Below, in pieces: positions 34,547 through 42,768 of a DNA stretch of 64,000 nucleotides. This DNA comes from DASTCZ01 sp035308165 (GTDB taxonomy: Bacteria > Acidobacteriota > Terriglobia > Acidiferrales > UBA7541), in assembly GCA_035308165.1 (NCBI GenBank), contig DATGHC010000047.1, positions 7,906-71,905 on the forward strand. Reading direction: 5' to 3'. A program made the translations under genes and the position numbers. Every line of letters starts with the position of its first letter. Positions within the stretch are counted from its first letter, which is position 1. Under the pieces are notes generated by a model, which worked only from the letters and a program-made list of their open reading frames with translations, ran no database searches and was not told the origin of the DNA.

Positions 34547-35083
34547 ATGAAAAAGGGGCACATCGGAGTCTGGTTCAGCGTGGCGCTGGCAATATTCGGT
34601 CTCTGCGCTTGGGCTGGCTTCTCAGTGGGATCGAAATACGCCGGTTACCGGCATCGCCAGAAACAAATTGACGTTGAAAAATCTTCCAGTCCGGAACGAG
34701 CGCCTCTGGAGTCAGATTTATCGCAATTCAAGTCGATGGAATTCTTGAAAGTCCTGGTTAGGACCACGCAGACTAATTCAAGGGCCCAGAAAGAATATCT
34801 ACATTTCGAAATTACCATGCTTGAAAAACAGGCCCGGCAACCGGGCATGGAGAGAATCAAAAACGCGATTGAGCTCAATCTGGGCCTGGCATATGTAGAG
34901 GAAGCGATTGCGGAGGAACAGGACGGCAACAAAGAGCATGCGCGACTAGACATGAGTTCCGCGCAAGCTATATTTAGTTCTCTCGGATGGAAGGATTGTT
35001 CCGAAGAAACGCTTAGAGCAGTAGCTCGAAGTGACCTGAACTTGTCTGTTGAGAAGGTTGCAGAAGGGAACGCGGCGAAATGA
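34547..35083 (+). CDS. Membrane-anchored protein of unknown function
   Basis: A 178-residue protein not recognised. A basic start (MKKGHIG) and one hydrophobic helix (about residues 8-27) suggest an N-terminal anchor with the rest outside the cytoplasm. The remainder is charged and helical (for example FLKVLVRTTQTNSRAQKEYLHFEITMLEK) and resembles TPR-like bundles only in general character. ATG 34547 is chosen since the anchor begins there; an in-frame TTG at 34517 is less likely. The stop overlaps the next start (ATGA), so the two unknown proteins are made together. Confidence 0.6.
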   Translation: MKKGHIGVWFSVALAIFGLCAWAGFSVGSKYAGYRHRQKQIDVEKSSSPERAPLESDLSQFKSMEFLKVLVRTTQTNSRAQKEYLHFEITMLEKQARQPGMERIKNAIELNLGLAYVEEAIAEEQDGNKEHARLDMSSAQAIFSSLGWKDCSEETLRAVARSDLNLSVEKVAEGNAAK

Positions 35084-35526
35084 CACGCGCCGCTAAAATT
35101 ACATACTCCATAGCAATTCTACTCGGGCTTATCGCTGGAGCGACTACCGGCTATGAGTGGACGTCCGTTTCCCTTGAATTCTACGACTCGATCACAACAT
35201 ATTTGGCTCCGGCCACGCTGGCTGACTATTCTTATTTGCAGTACAAGCACGCTGATGTGGAACACGCCAGGCCTGCTTTGCAGAATTACGCAAACTTTCT
35301 TGAGGAAATGGAAAAAATACACTCGGATTGGTCACAACGGAAACACCTTTCTTTTGCCTATGCGCGATTGGCTATGCTTGAGGAAGCGGCAAATGACCCG
35401 CAGCGATCGAGCATTCTTATGGCGAAAGCGCGATATTGGTACGCGCTCGACAGTGGTGGTAAAGAGCCTTCCGACTCCGATATGAAAAAAGCAGTAAAAA
35501 TATTGGACGAGAATGGTCTGCATTAG
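35080..35526 (+). CDS. Second membrane-anchored protein of unknown function
   Basis: A 148-residue protein with an N-terminal hydrophobic helix (about residues 8-24, ITYSIAILLGLIAGATTGY) followed by a soluble helical domain (YLQYKHADVEHARPALQNYANF... KHLSFAYARLAMLEEAA) with the alternation seen in TPR-like helix pairs. Length and topology mirror the preceding protein, to which it is translationally coupled; the two may be distant relatives or partners. No named domain recognised. Confidence 0.6.
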   Translation: MTRAAKITYSIAILLGLIAGATTGYEWTSVSLEFYDSITTYLAPATLADYSYLQYKHADVEHARPALQNYANFLEEMEKIHSDWSQRKHLSFAYARLAMLEEAANDPQRSSILMAKARYWYALDSGGKEPSDSDMKKAVKILDENGLH

Positions 35527-35733
35527 TATGCGTTCTGTCCCCGGGCCCAATTGGTGGACTGCGCGGATGGAAAGTGCAGTTCAACACCGAAACGAAACAT
35601 CCGCTTGTACTGACGATTGTCGAAAAGATGCAGCTCTCGGAATCACACGCCTCCTGCAGGAACTGAAGAGAAAAGGCGCGGACAACGTTGGATGTCCATC
35701 GGAGGTGCCGAGTTCAGGAATCAAGGGCGACGA

Positions 35734-36606
35734 TTAGTCGGGCTGCTTGTTCGTTTCGTCGTCCGCCCGCCCGAACGTAGGCAGGTACTGGCCGAAGTTC
35801 AATTCGAAGTCGCTCGGAATCCCGTAACCGATATTGCGGATCCTGGCGCGGCGCGCCTGTGCACTGGGCAAGGCCAGCATGGGGAAGAACAAGTCATTAC
35901 TCGATTGAATCTCGGCAGCTGTCGGCGTCCCGAACCGATTGATCTGGGCCTTCGCCGCCGCTAGCGTTTCACGGTCGAACGAGGCCAGACGCCGGGCGAG
36001 AGTATCGACAAACGAGTCAAGGTCGCCATCGTCCAGTGTGCGGTTGACCCAGCCATAGCGCTCGGCGATATCAGCATCGAAATCGTCGCCGCTGAGCACG
36101 ATCTCGAGCGCACGCGAGCGGCCGACTAAGCGCGGGAGCCATTCCAGCGCTCCGCCGCCCGGGACCAGTCCAACGCCAACCTCGGGGTTGCCGAACAGGG
36201 CGTTCTGTCGGCTGGCGAAGCGCATGTCGCAGGCCAGCACGAACTCGTTACCGATGCCGCGGGTGCGGCCGCGGATCTTGGCGAGGCTGACGACTGGCGA
36301 GGACGAGAGGCGCAGCACAAAGTCGCGCCAAAGGCCCAGCACCTCTGGCCGTTCCGCCGCCTTAGCTACGTCGAGATGAGCGACGAAAAAATCGGGATTG
36401 GCCGACTGGAACACTACTGCCTTCACGGAGGGGTCTGCCTCGACGTCTGTCAATAACGCTCCCAATTCGAGGATGGTTGTGGGAAGAAACATGTTGATTG
36501 GCGGATTGTTGAAGGTGATGACCCACCGGCCCGGATGGGTACGGTCAGTGTTGAACTGAACAAATACCGGCTCGCTGCCTCGCTGTGTAGCGCTGGATGG
36601 GGTCAT
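35734..36606 (-). CDS. Enoyl-CoA hydratase/isomerase (crotonase) family protein
   Basis: A 290-residue crotonase-fold protein. Recognisable parts are WVITFNNPPINMFLPTTILELGALL near residue 27, KAVVFQSANPDFFVAHLDV, the oxyanion-hole segment ARIRGRTRGIGNEFVLACDMRFAS-like (about 113-136), and FGNPEVGVGLVPGGGALEWLPRLVG. The usual catalytic Glu pair is not clearly conserved, so the reaction is uncertain; FFVAHLD in place of FSAGAD is atypical. ATG 36606 is preferred over 36774 because AGGAGAAGG stands just upstream and the longer form would overlap the epoxide hydrolase. It is the second gene of a two-gene operon. Confidence 0.83.
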   Translation of the reverse strand: MTPSSATQRGSEPVFVQFNTDRTHPGRWVITFNNPPINMFLPTTILELGALLTDVEADPSVKAVVFQSANPDFFVAHLDVAKAAERPEVLGLWRDFVLRLSSSPVVSLAKIRGRTRGIGNEFVLACDMRFASRQNALFGNPEVGVGLVPGGGALEWLPRLVGRSRALEIVLSGDDFDADIAERYGWVNRTLDDGDLDSFVDTLARRLASFDRETLAAAKAQINRFGTPTAAEIQSSNDLFFPMLALPSAQARRARIRNIGYGIPSDFELNFGQYLPTFGRADDETNKQPD

Positions 36607-36632
36607 CACCTTCTCCTCTCTCTTGAAAAACC

Positions 36633-37859
36633 TTACCGTAGCGATCTGAAGCCCGCGCGAACCTCTTCTGAAAAGAGCTTCGGCTGTTCCCAAGCGGCAA
36701 AGTGTCCGCCTTTGGGGAGCTTGTTGAAGTGGATCAGTTTGGGATATGCGCTTTCTGCCCAATTCTGCGGACATTGATAGAGCTCGTCAGGGAACGCGCT
36801 CACAGCAACCGGGACAGTCACGCCCTTGACGCTGAAATAGGCGAATTTATTTTCCCAATAGAGCCGTGCTCCGGAAAGCGCCGTGTTTGTCAGCCAGGTG
36901 ATGGTAACGTTATCGAGGACATCGTCTCGTGAGAGACCTTCCGTCTGTCCGTCAAACACGCGCGCGATGAGCGCATAACTCCAGGCATCGTGGTCCAGAA
37001 AATAGGCGGCCAGGCCAACGGGGGAATCCGCAATTCCATACAACGTCTGCGGTCGCAACCCCATTTGGTACCCGTAGGCGACGCCTTTGCTGTACACGAA
37101 TTGGAGCCTCTCGAAGGCAGCCTTTTCGGAGGCCGAGAAACCGGACGGCACCGGCGCGCCGGACAAAATCAATTGATAAGTATTGGCAGGAACCGCACCG
37201 GGCATGTTGGTGTGAATGCCGAGCAGCTCCGGAGGCGCCTGCACGCCCATCAGTTCGGTGATGACTGCGCCCCAATCGCCGCCTTGCGCCACGAATTTGT
37301 TGTAGCCGAGGCGCTTCATCAACACGGTCCAGGCACGTGCAATGTGCGCGGGGTCCCACCCGGTCGTAGCCGGCCTGCCGGAGTATCCGTAGCCGGGCAT
37401 GGATGGAATCACCACATCGAACGCATCTGACGCGCTCCCGCCATGGGCCGTGGGATTGGTCAGAGGATCGATAATCTTCAACTGTTCGACAATCGAGCCC
37501 GGCCATCCATGCGTGACGATAATCGGCAGAGCATTTTCATGTTTTGAACGGACATGAATAAAATGAATGTCCAGCCCATCGATCTCAGTTATGAAGTTCG
37601 GCAAGGACTGCAGTTTTGCCTCGCACTTGCGCCAGTTATAGTCTGTGGCCCAATAACGCGCCAGCGCCTGAGTTGTCGCAAGTTGCACACCTTGTGTTGC
37701 ATCCGCGACCGTTTCCCGCTCAGGCCACCTGGTCGCGTTTATGCGGTTGCGTAGATTGGTAAGCTCCGCTTCAGGAACACTGGCGATGGGAAACGGACGA
37801 ACCGCGTCCTTGCCAACTGCCGTATCATTGCGTTTTGGTGTAGCCCCAGTCTGGGACAT
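36633..37859 (-). CDS. Epoxide hydrolase (EHN-domain alpha/beta hydrolase)
   Basis: A 408-residue protein with the N-terminal epoxide-hydrolase domain (RPFPIASVPEAELTNLRNRI, WPERET, YWATDYNWRKCEAKLQSLPNF) followed by an alpha/beta-hydrolase core. It has the oxyanion motif VTHGWPGS, SMPGYGYSGRP, the nucleophile Asp in FVAQGGDWGAVIT, and the catalytic His in LPKGGHFAAWEQP. Such enzymes open epoxides to diols; many bacterial members have unknown substrates. No signal peptide is evident. GGAGAATGTC precedes the ATG. It is followed by the crotonase-family gene after 26 bp. Confidence 0.92.
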   Translation of the reverse strand: MSQTGATPKRNDTAVGKDAVRPFPIASVPEAELTNLRNRINATRWPERETVADATQGVQLATTQALARYWATDYNWRKCEAKLQSLPNFITEIDGLDIHFIHVRSKHENALPIIVTHGWPGSIVEQLKIIDPLTNPTAHGGSASDAFDVVIPSMPGYGYSGRPATTGWDPAHIARAWTVLMKRLGYNKFVAQGGDWGAVITELMGVQAPPELLGIHTNMPGAVPANTYQLILSGAPVPSGFSASEKAAFERLQFVYSKGVAYGYQMGLRPQTLYGIADSPVGLAAYFLDHDAWSYALIARVFDGQTEGLSRDDVLDNVTITWLTNTALSGARLYWENKFAYFSVKGVTVPVAVSAFPDELYQCPQNWAESAYPKLIHFNKLPKGGHFAAWEQPKLFSEEVRAGFRSLR

Positions 37860-38357
37860 GACATTCTCCTTTAGAGTGATTTGGGGATTGCGCTGCAGTT
37901 GATTTGCGTCAGGCGGGTAGCATGCGCCAAACCAAAACGGGGATTTTCGTTCGGAGGAGCTTGCATATTTCCTCGCCCGGCACTTCCTGTTCCGGCGGCG
38001 AAAAGAAGGTGAAAGAGAGCGAACCGCGCTCGGGCCTGTGCTCTTCGCAAAACAAATTTCGCGCTACGCCTGGTTGATGTCAACAGCTAGTTTGTGAATT
38101 TACGGTGACGGGCTGTGCAAATCTCGCGCCAAGCAGCTCAGTTTGTTTGAGAAATGGAAGGATGCGGGGCTTGATGTGAGAACTGCTTAAGAATCAGAAA
38201 CGATCGCGGTGAGATTGCGGTCCAAGATGGAGCAACTTGTTTCCAGCGAGATTTGCAGCAGCTGCGGCGAAGGGCCATAGGTCTGCGGAGCAACTTGGGC
38301 TTCACCGATTGAATGGGCAGAGTTCGTGCGGGCCCCGGCCCTGAAAAGGAGTTCGTA
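37860..38357. other. Intergenic region without recognisable gene
   Basis: About 500 bp between the epoxide hydrolase start and the TonB-domain gene stop. Short open frames on both strands lack family resemblance or ribosome binding sites. It should contain the promoter of the minus-strand epoxide hydrolase operon. Nothing else could be identified. Confidence 0.5.
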
Positions 38358-38774
38358 TTAAAGCTCGAATCTCATTTGGAGTTCGATCCAGGCGGCTACG
38401 GGTTTACCATCTGGCCCGATTGCCGGTCTGAACCGCCAGGTTCGCACCCTTTTGATAGCCTGTTCGTCCAAGCCCAGTCCGAGGCTTTTAAGCAGCTTAA
38501 TGTGTGTGCGGCTTGCCCGTCCGGTTGGGAGGACAAGCACATCCAAGCTGACATCGCCTTCGAGTTTTGCTTCAAGAGCCTGATGTGAGTAAGCGGGCCT
38601 TGGACAATACTCACATGTTATTTTGCCGACGCCGTTTTCACCCGCGCGATACTGTACTTCTGTTTGAACATTTAGTAGGGATTGCGCGAGGACTGGCTGA
38701 GTCCTCATGCAGTGAGCAAGAATTCCGCCGAGAACGCAGGCAGCCATAAAGAGTGACAGGATCGCTTTCTTCAT
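38358..38774 (-). CDS. Secreted protein with TonB C-terminal-like domain
   Basis: A 138-residue protein with a signal peptide (MKKAILSLFMAACVLGGILA) and a C-terminal region matching the TonB_C fold. It reads CPRPAYSHQALEAKLEGDVSLDVLVLPTG, then LGLGLDEQAIKRVRTWRFRPAIGPDGKPVAAWIELQMRF. It lacks the proline-rich linker and inner-membrane anchor of a true energy transducer, as is common for stand-alone TonB-domain proteins in acidobacteria. AAGGAGG lies eight bases upstream of the ATG. Partner unknown. Confidence 0.85.
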   Translation of the reverse strand: MKKAILSLFMAACVLGGILAHCMRTQPVLAQSLLNVQTEVQYRAGENGVGKITCEYCPRPAYSHQALEAKLEGDVSLDVLVLPTGRASRTHIKLLKSLGLGLDEQAIKRVRTWRFRPAIGPDGKPVAAWIELQMRFEL

Positions 38775-39144
38775 GCGAGGTTCCTCCTTACCTATAGTAC
38801 GCGCAGAGATTGGGTCAAACCCGCTTGAATCCCAATGATTTTGATTGTGCGGTCACGGCCAGGGTTGCCTGTACGTCTGGGTTACGTGAGAGGAATTAGA
38901 TATTCAATGGTCTCCGAAATACAAGTCAACAGGCCCAGGTGGAGATTCGGTGTGTTGGGCGCCCGGCCACCCGCGAACTGGAAGGACGCCCACAGCTCTC
39001 GAGCGGCAGTTCGTTGTGTGCGGGACTGGAACGGCGTAAGATGCGCGAGTCAGAGGTTCAAGAAGCAAAATCCAGCCTAGAAGTAGAGAACGCCGCTATC
39101 CAATTCAGTGCTTCACAAGAAAGCAGAATGCGGAGGAACAAATC
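38775..39144. other. Intergenic region upstream of the P460 gene
   Basis: A 370 bp region between divergent genes. It carries one copy of an imperfect repeat shared with the region before 39890 (listed separately) and GGAGG (39132-39136) for the GTG start at 39145. A 69-codon frame (38939-39148) overlaps that GTG but has no recognisable domain. Confidence 0.5.
38892..38922 (+). repeat. Imperfect direct repeat, copy 1 (upstream of P460 gene)
   Basis: About 31 bases here align with 39739-39770 at roughly 26 positions, sharing GGAATT, TCAATG/TGAATG and TCTCCGAA. Both copies lie in the same orientation upstream of secreted or membrane stress-type genes. Possibly a shared regulatory element. Confidence 0.35.
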
Positions 39145-39684
39145 GTGAAGAGAATTCTATCGTTGCTGATGGTAATCCTTTCAATGGTGCTCGCAGGCTT
39201 AGGTGGCAGGGCCACTACCGCCCAGCAGGACAAGTACGCTCTGCAAGTGCCGAACGGGCTCAAATTCTCTGATTTCAGGGGATATGAAAACTGGCAGGTT
39301 GTTGCCGTCAGCCAAACCGATGATCTGCTTAAGGTGATGGTGGCCAATCCCACGATGATAGACGCCTACCGTGCCGGCGTTCCCGGCAATGGCAATACTT
39401 TCCCTGACGGCTCCAAGATTGCGAAGATCGAGTGGAAACCAAAAAAGAGCACGGAGTCCCCGTTTGCGGTCCGGATACCGGAAAGCTTGCAGGACATTTT
39501 TTTCATCGAGAAGGACAGCAAGCGCTTCCCGGACACGAAGGGATGGGCCTACGCGGTTTTTGACTATAGCCCCGCGTCCGACAAGTTCACGCCGAATCCT
39601 ACGGGCACCGTGAATTGTGGATTCGCGTGCCACACGATCGTGGCGAAAAAGGACTACATTTTCACGGAGTACGGGAAGCGGTGA
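39145..39684 (+). CDS. Cytochrome P460 family haem protein
   Basis: A 179-residue secreted protein. The signal peptide is about residues 1-26. The body matches the cytochrome P460 family: FSDFRGYENWQVVAVSQTDDLLKVMVANP, AYRAGVPGNGNTFPDGSKIAKIEWKPKKS, DSKRFPDTKGWAYAVFDY, and the C-terminal haem region NCGFACHTIVAKKDYIFTEY. The haem Cys pair reads C-G-F-A-C-H (Cys158, Cys162, His163), three residues between the cysteines rather than two. P460 proteins oxidise hydroxylamine or have c'-beta-like NO-binding roles. GTG 39145 has GGAGG eight bases upstream. Confidence 0.87.
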   Translation: MKRILSLLMVILSMVLAGLGGRATTAQQDKYALQVPNGLKFSDFRGYENWQVVAVSQTDDLLKVMVANPTMIDAYRAGVPGNGNTFPDGSKIAKIEWKPKKSTESPFAVRIPESLQDIFFIEKDSKRFPDTKGWAYAVFDYSPASDKFTPNPTGTVNCGFACHTIVAKKDYIFTEYGKR

Positions 39685-39738
39685 CTGGGCCCAAGAAACG
39701 AAACTGCTGAGAACCCCACGCTTCGTGGTTTCGTTTAC

Positions 39739-39770
39739 GGAATTTAGAAATTGAATGATCTCCGAAGCAC
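39739..39770 (+). repeat. Imperfect direct repeat, copy 2 (upstream of HdeD-like gene)
   Basis: Partner of 38892-38922, aligning at roughly 26 of 32 positions with one gap. It lies about 120 bp upstream of ATG 39890. Confidence 0.35.
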
Positions 39771-39889
39771 ACGGACCCTCCGCCTGGGATTTCGAGAATA
39801 CGCTTGACCGGACTAACGGCCCGGGGTGTAATCTCTGCGGCACCATATCGGGCCCTATCGGAAAAATCCACACAGATAAGGAGACGCTA

Positions 39890-40447
39890 ATGAGTGCTAC
39901 ATCAGCGGCTGCATTTGTGAAGAAGTCGGTGGGTTTGTCAATCGGGCTCAGTGTTCTCATGATTGTGGCAGGGGTTCTGGCAATCGCCGCACCCCTAGCT
40001 GCGGGAATTGCAATAAACGTGTTGGTGGCATGGCTGCTCGTGGTCAGCGGGTGCGTACACCTGGTATTTGCCTGGTACACGCGAACCACCAAGGGCTTTC
40101 TGTGGGAATTGCTGGTCGGATTTCTCTACATTTTCATCGGGGTGTATCTGATCATGCATCCGGTGGCAGGCTTGGCGGCATTGACGATTGCGCTGGCGAC
40201 ATACCTCACGCTGGAGGCAATTCTGGAGTTTGTTTTGGGATTCGCGCTTCGGCCGCTACCGGGCTCAGGTTGGCTCCTGTTCGATGGGATCATCACTCTG
40301 ATCCTCGCCGTGTTGATTTGGAGGTCGTGGCCGTCAAGCTCGGAATGGGTAATCGGCACACTGGTGGGGATCAGCATGCTGTTTAGCGGCACTTCTCGAC
40401 TGATGCTTTCTATGGCCGCACGCAGCGTCACGAACAAGTTGGCATAG
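39890..40447 (+). CDS. HdeD-like (DUF308) membrane protein
   Basis: A 185-residue protein with six hydrophobic helices in the DUF308 pattern: GLSIGLSVLMIVAGVLAIAAP, ALVAWLLVVSGCVHLVFAW-like, LLVGFLYIFIGVYLIMHPVAGLAALTIALA, FDGIITLILAVLIWRSWPSSSEWVIGTLVGISMLFSG. Escherichia coli HdeD aids acid resistance at high cell density; the biochemical role is unknown. ATG 39890 has AAGGAG upstream. An in-frame ATG at 39755 would add 45 residues unlike the family. Confidence 0.88.
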   Translation: MSATSAAAFVKKSVGLSIGLSVLMIVAGVLAIAAPLAAGIAINVLVAWLLVVSGCVHLVFAWYTRTTKGFLWELLVGFLYIFIGVYLIMHPVAGLAALTIALATYLTLEAILEFVLGFALRPLPGSGWLLFDGIITLILAVLIWRSWPSSSEWVIGTLVGISMLFSGTSRLMLSMAARSVTNKLA

Positions 40448-40465
40448 CTTTAGAAAAAACACAGC

Positions 40466-40489
40466 GGGGGCAACCCTCCCGTTGCCCCC
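40466..40489 (-). terminator. Rho-independent terminator between convergent genes
   Basis: GGGGGCAAC and GTTGCCCCC form a perfect 9 bp stem around a 6-base loop. On the minus strand it is followed, after a short gap, by TTTTTT (40454-40459), so it best serves mtgA; the plus-strand HdeD-like gene ends 19 bp before it and may use the hairpin as well. Confidence 0.6.
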
Positions 40490-40565
40490 ACGCAAGCCGA
40501 CCATCTCAGCAGAAATCTGCGCGTGAGTAATAAGAGCCGCCAGATTGGTAATAGTTTAGTCGCGA

Positions 40566-41273
40566 TTACCAGCCCATTTTGGCCATGCGGTTGAGAATAA
40601 TCGCGCTGTAGCTATTCATGCGCTCGGGCCGCCGCTTCAGTGGAGCGGGCAGAATTGCCGCGAGCCGCGCCGCCTGTTCCCGGCCGATATATTGAGCTGG
40701 GATATCGTCGTAATAACGACACGCCGATTCTGCACCGTAAACACCAGGGCCCCATTCGGCCACGTTGAGGTATATCTCCAGAATGCGCTGTTTGCCGAGG
40801 ACGATTTCGGCTACCGGCACCAGTGTAGCTTCCGCGCCCTTGCGGAGGAAAGAGCGGCCCGTTCCGAAGAAAAGATTTTTTACGAGTTGCTGCGTAATAG
40901 TGGAAGCTCCTCGCATACGATCGCCTTCCAAATCGTCCCCGGCCGCGATTTGTATCTCGTGCCAGTCGAATCCATGGTGCTGATAGAAGCGCGAATCCTC
41001 CGCGGCGATGACAGCGTGCTGAAGGGCGGGCGAGATTTGGGCCAGCGGGATGAATTTGTAGTGATCGTGATACGGAGTGTGGTGAATCCAGGCTTGCAGA
41101 CGGCGCTGGATGTGAACCGCGGTTGTCGGTGGATTGATCCAGCGGGCGGCCACAAGAGTCAGCGCGGCAAGCAGCCAAAGAGAAAGGACGCAAATGACAA
41201 GCCATCGAAGAAATGATCGGAGTAAACCCATCCGAGACGTGGTCGTGGTGGGTGCTTCCGGGATTGCAGTCAC
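40566..41273 (-). CDS. mtgA: Monofunctional biosynthetic peptidoglycan transglycosylase
   Basis: GT51 glycosyltransferase that polymerises lipid II into glycan strands. The 235-residue protein has one N-terminal membrane helix (about residues 22-44). The catalytic motif is VIAAEDSRFYQHHGFDW (Glu92), followed by RGASTITQQLVKNLFFGTGRSFLRKGAEA and ILEIYLNVAEWGPGVYGAESACRYY. No transpeptidase domain follows, which fits the monofunctional class. It is divergent from the DHFR-like gene. Confidence 0.94.
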   Translation of the reverse strand: MTAIPEAPTTTTSRMGLLRSFLRWLVICVLSLWLLAALTLVAARWINPPTTAVHIQRRLQAWIHHTPYHDHYKFIPLAQISPALQHAVIAAEDSRFYQHHGFDWHEIQIAAGDDLEGDRMRGASTITQQLVKNLFFGTGRSFLRKGAEATLVPVAEIVLGKQRILEIYLNVAEWGPGVYGAESACRYYDDIPAQYIGREQAARLAAILPAPLKRRPERMNSYSAIILNRMAKMGW

Positions 41274-41466
41274 AATTCAGAATAATAGCCTGAGCTGGGT
41301 TGCCGCTGAAACTTGAGGGGATGGCGGTACGTGAACGCGAGGAAAACCCCGCCTTCAAAAATCCAGAACGAGGCACCCGGCCGGGGAGGCAAACGTCTCC
41401 CGGATTGAGATTCCTTGCTTCAGGGATTTTGGACACTTACACTGGCGCGAACCTGGGAGGTGCGCG

Positions 41467-42006
41467 ATGAAGCTATCTGTCTTTTGCGGAGTGAGCCTGG
41501 ATGGCTTTCTTGCCCGGCCGGACGACACGTTCGATTTTTTGAAAGCAGGCGAGCAGATGCCCCATGGTTTCGAGGAGTTTCTGGCCAGCGTTGATCTAGT
41601 GGTGATGGGACGAAGGACATTTGAAGTGGTGCTAGGGCTCGGGCACCTGGATTTATATGGCAAGAAGCCGATGGTGGTGCTGGGGAGGAGTCCGGTTGAT
41701 TTTTCCGCGGTTGCAGGCGAGGCGTTCGCGCAGATGTCGGGCGAGCCGTGTGAAATCGTAAAGCAGCTCGAGTCGCGCGGCTACAAACACGCGTACATAG
41801 ACGGCGGGATCACCATTCAGCGATTCCTTGCGGCCGGATGTATAGACCGAATGGTGATCACTCGCGTTCCGGTTTTGATCGGAGAGGGCGTCCCGTTGTT
41901 TGGCGCGGTGCCACGTGACATCATTTTGCGCCACGTTGCGACGCGCAGCTACGGAGGCGGGTTGGTACAGAGCGAATACGAGATTGGGGCTGAGGGGGGC
42001 CGCTAA
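41467..42006 (+). CDS. Dihydrofolate reductase-like (RibD C-terminal) family protein
   Basis: A 179-residue NADPH-dependent reductase fold. MKLSVFCGVSLDGFLARPDD begins the domain, followed by VDLVVMGRRTFEVVLGL, GYKHAYIDGGITIQRFLAAGCIDRMVITRVPVLIGEGVPLFG, the typical closing region. It is closer to YwjB/YyaP-like proteins of the RibD C-terminal family than to FolA, so folate reduction should not be assumed. GGGAGG lies upstream of the ATG. Confidence 0.88.
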   Translation: MKLSVFCGVSLDGFLARPDDTFDFLKAGEQMPHGFEEFLASVDLVVMGRRTFEVVLGLGHLDLYGKKPMVVLGRSPVDFSAVAGEAFAQMSGEPCEIVKQLESRGYKHAYIDGGITIQRFLAAGCIDRMVITRVPVLIGEGVPLFGAVPRDIILRHVATRSYGGGLVQSEYEIGAEGGR

Positions 42007-42060
42007 GAATTGACGGGGGAGGGTGAGGCAGGCAGAAGCAAAAGAAAAAGATCTTACCGC

Positions 42061-42135
42061 AGCGGCACTCTTCGGCTCCGCACCCTTCGGCCCTTCCGCC
42101 TTCGACGGGCTCAGGGCAGGCAGCGCAGGCAGGGC
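42061..42135. repeat. Possible dispersed intergenic repeat (CPEPVEG-type)
   Basis: The core TTCGACGGGCTCAGGGCAGG (42101-42120), flanked by TTCGGCTCCG and CCCTTCGGCCC pieces, resembles a repeat often seen between genes in soil-bacterial genomes, recognisable because its reverse strand translates as PEPVEG. Recognition is from memory and not checked against this genome. Confidence 0.3.
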
Positions 42136-42232
42136 AAGCTCCGAACGCAGAGGGGTGCGCAACCGCCGATAGTTCTTGATTTACGGCCGAGGGTGCACTA
42201 CAAAAACGGTTCGCAGTGGAGGGGGCATCTTT

Positions 42233-42634
42233 TTGAGAAAAATCGCATCGGTGATTTTCTTGCTCGACAGTCTGGTGATTGGTCTTGGAGCGTTCGGCCA
42301 CGGATTTCAAGCGGCGCACGTCCATGCGGCGATTGACCAATTTCCAATCGAGTCCAATTTGCATTCGATGATTTTTGTGGTCTGGTATTTCGTGAGCGGG
42401 TGCATGCTCGCGTTCGGTGTAACGCTGATTTGGGTGTGGCAGCGCCTTCGTGCCGGCGATCGTCGGCCCTTGTTCGTCGCCACCGTGATCGGCGCCTTGT
42501 ACGCGGGGATAGGGACGTTCGGCCTTGTGTATCGGCATGGCGATCCATTCATGGCATTTTTCGTGATCCTTGGCGGCGTGCTCCTGATCTCCGGATACGT
42601 CTTGGCCCCTCACACGCATGCCGAAGGAAGCTGA
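42233..42634 (+). CDS. Four-helix membrane protein of unknown function
   Basis: A 133-residue protein with four hydrophobic segments: IASVIFLLDSLVIGLGAFG, MIFVVWYFVSGCMLAFGVTLIWVW, LFVATVIGALYAGIGTFGLVY and FMAFFVILGGVLLISGYVLA. TTG 42233 is proposed as start because GGAGG (42218-42222) is ten bases upstream and the first helix begins three residues later. An in-frame ATG at 42176 would add 19 polar residues. No known domain. Confidence 0.62.
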   Translation: MRKIASVIFLLDSLVIGLGAFGHGFQAAHVHAAIDQFPIESNLHSMIFVVWYFVSGCMLAFGVTLIWVWQRLRAGDRRPLFVATVIGALYAGIGTFGLVYRHGDPFMAFFVILGGVLLISGYVLAPHTHAEGS

Positions 42635-42723
42635 CACGAAGACGCGTTGCTGAGCTTTCCGATGATTGCGCCTCAAGTTAATTCCCGCGCCTAGCGCGAT
42701 CCCCCAATTTGAAAAAAGAACTC

Positions 42724-42752
42724 TTGACAGTTTATACTGTGTGATGTACAGT
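42724..42752 (+). promoter_or_regulatory. Promoter with overlapping operator of the second PadR gene
   Basis: TTGACA (42724-42729, perfect -35) and TACAGT (42747-42752) are 17 bp apart. Within this lies the inverted repeat ACTGT-N7-ACAGT (42736-42752), whose right arm covers the -10 box. This is the arrangement expected for an autoregulated PadR repressor. Confidence 0.6.
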
Positions 42753-42768
42753 GTATGTGGCATAGGAT

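Noticed and set aside
38939..39148. 69-codon frame overlapping the P460 start by GTGA
   Set aside because: No recognisable domain, no good ribosome binding site at its start, and it covers the repeat-bearing promoter region; recorded only as a possibility.
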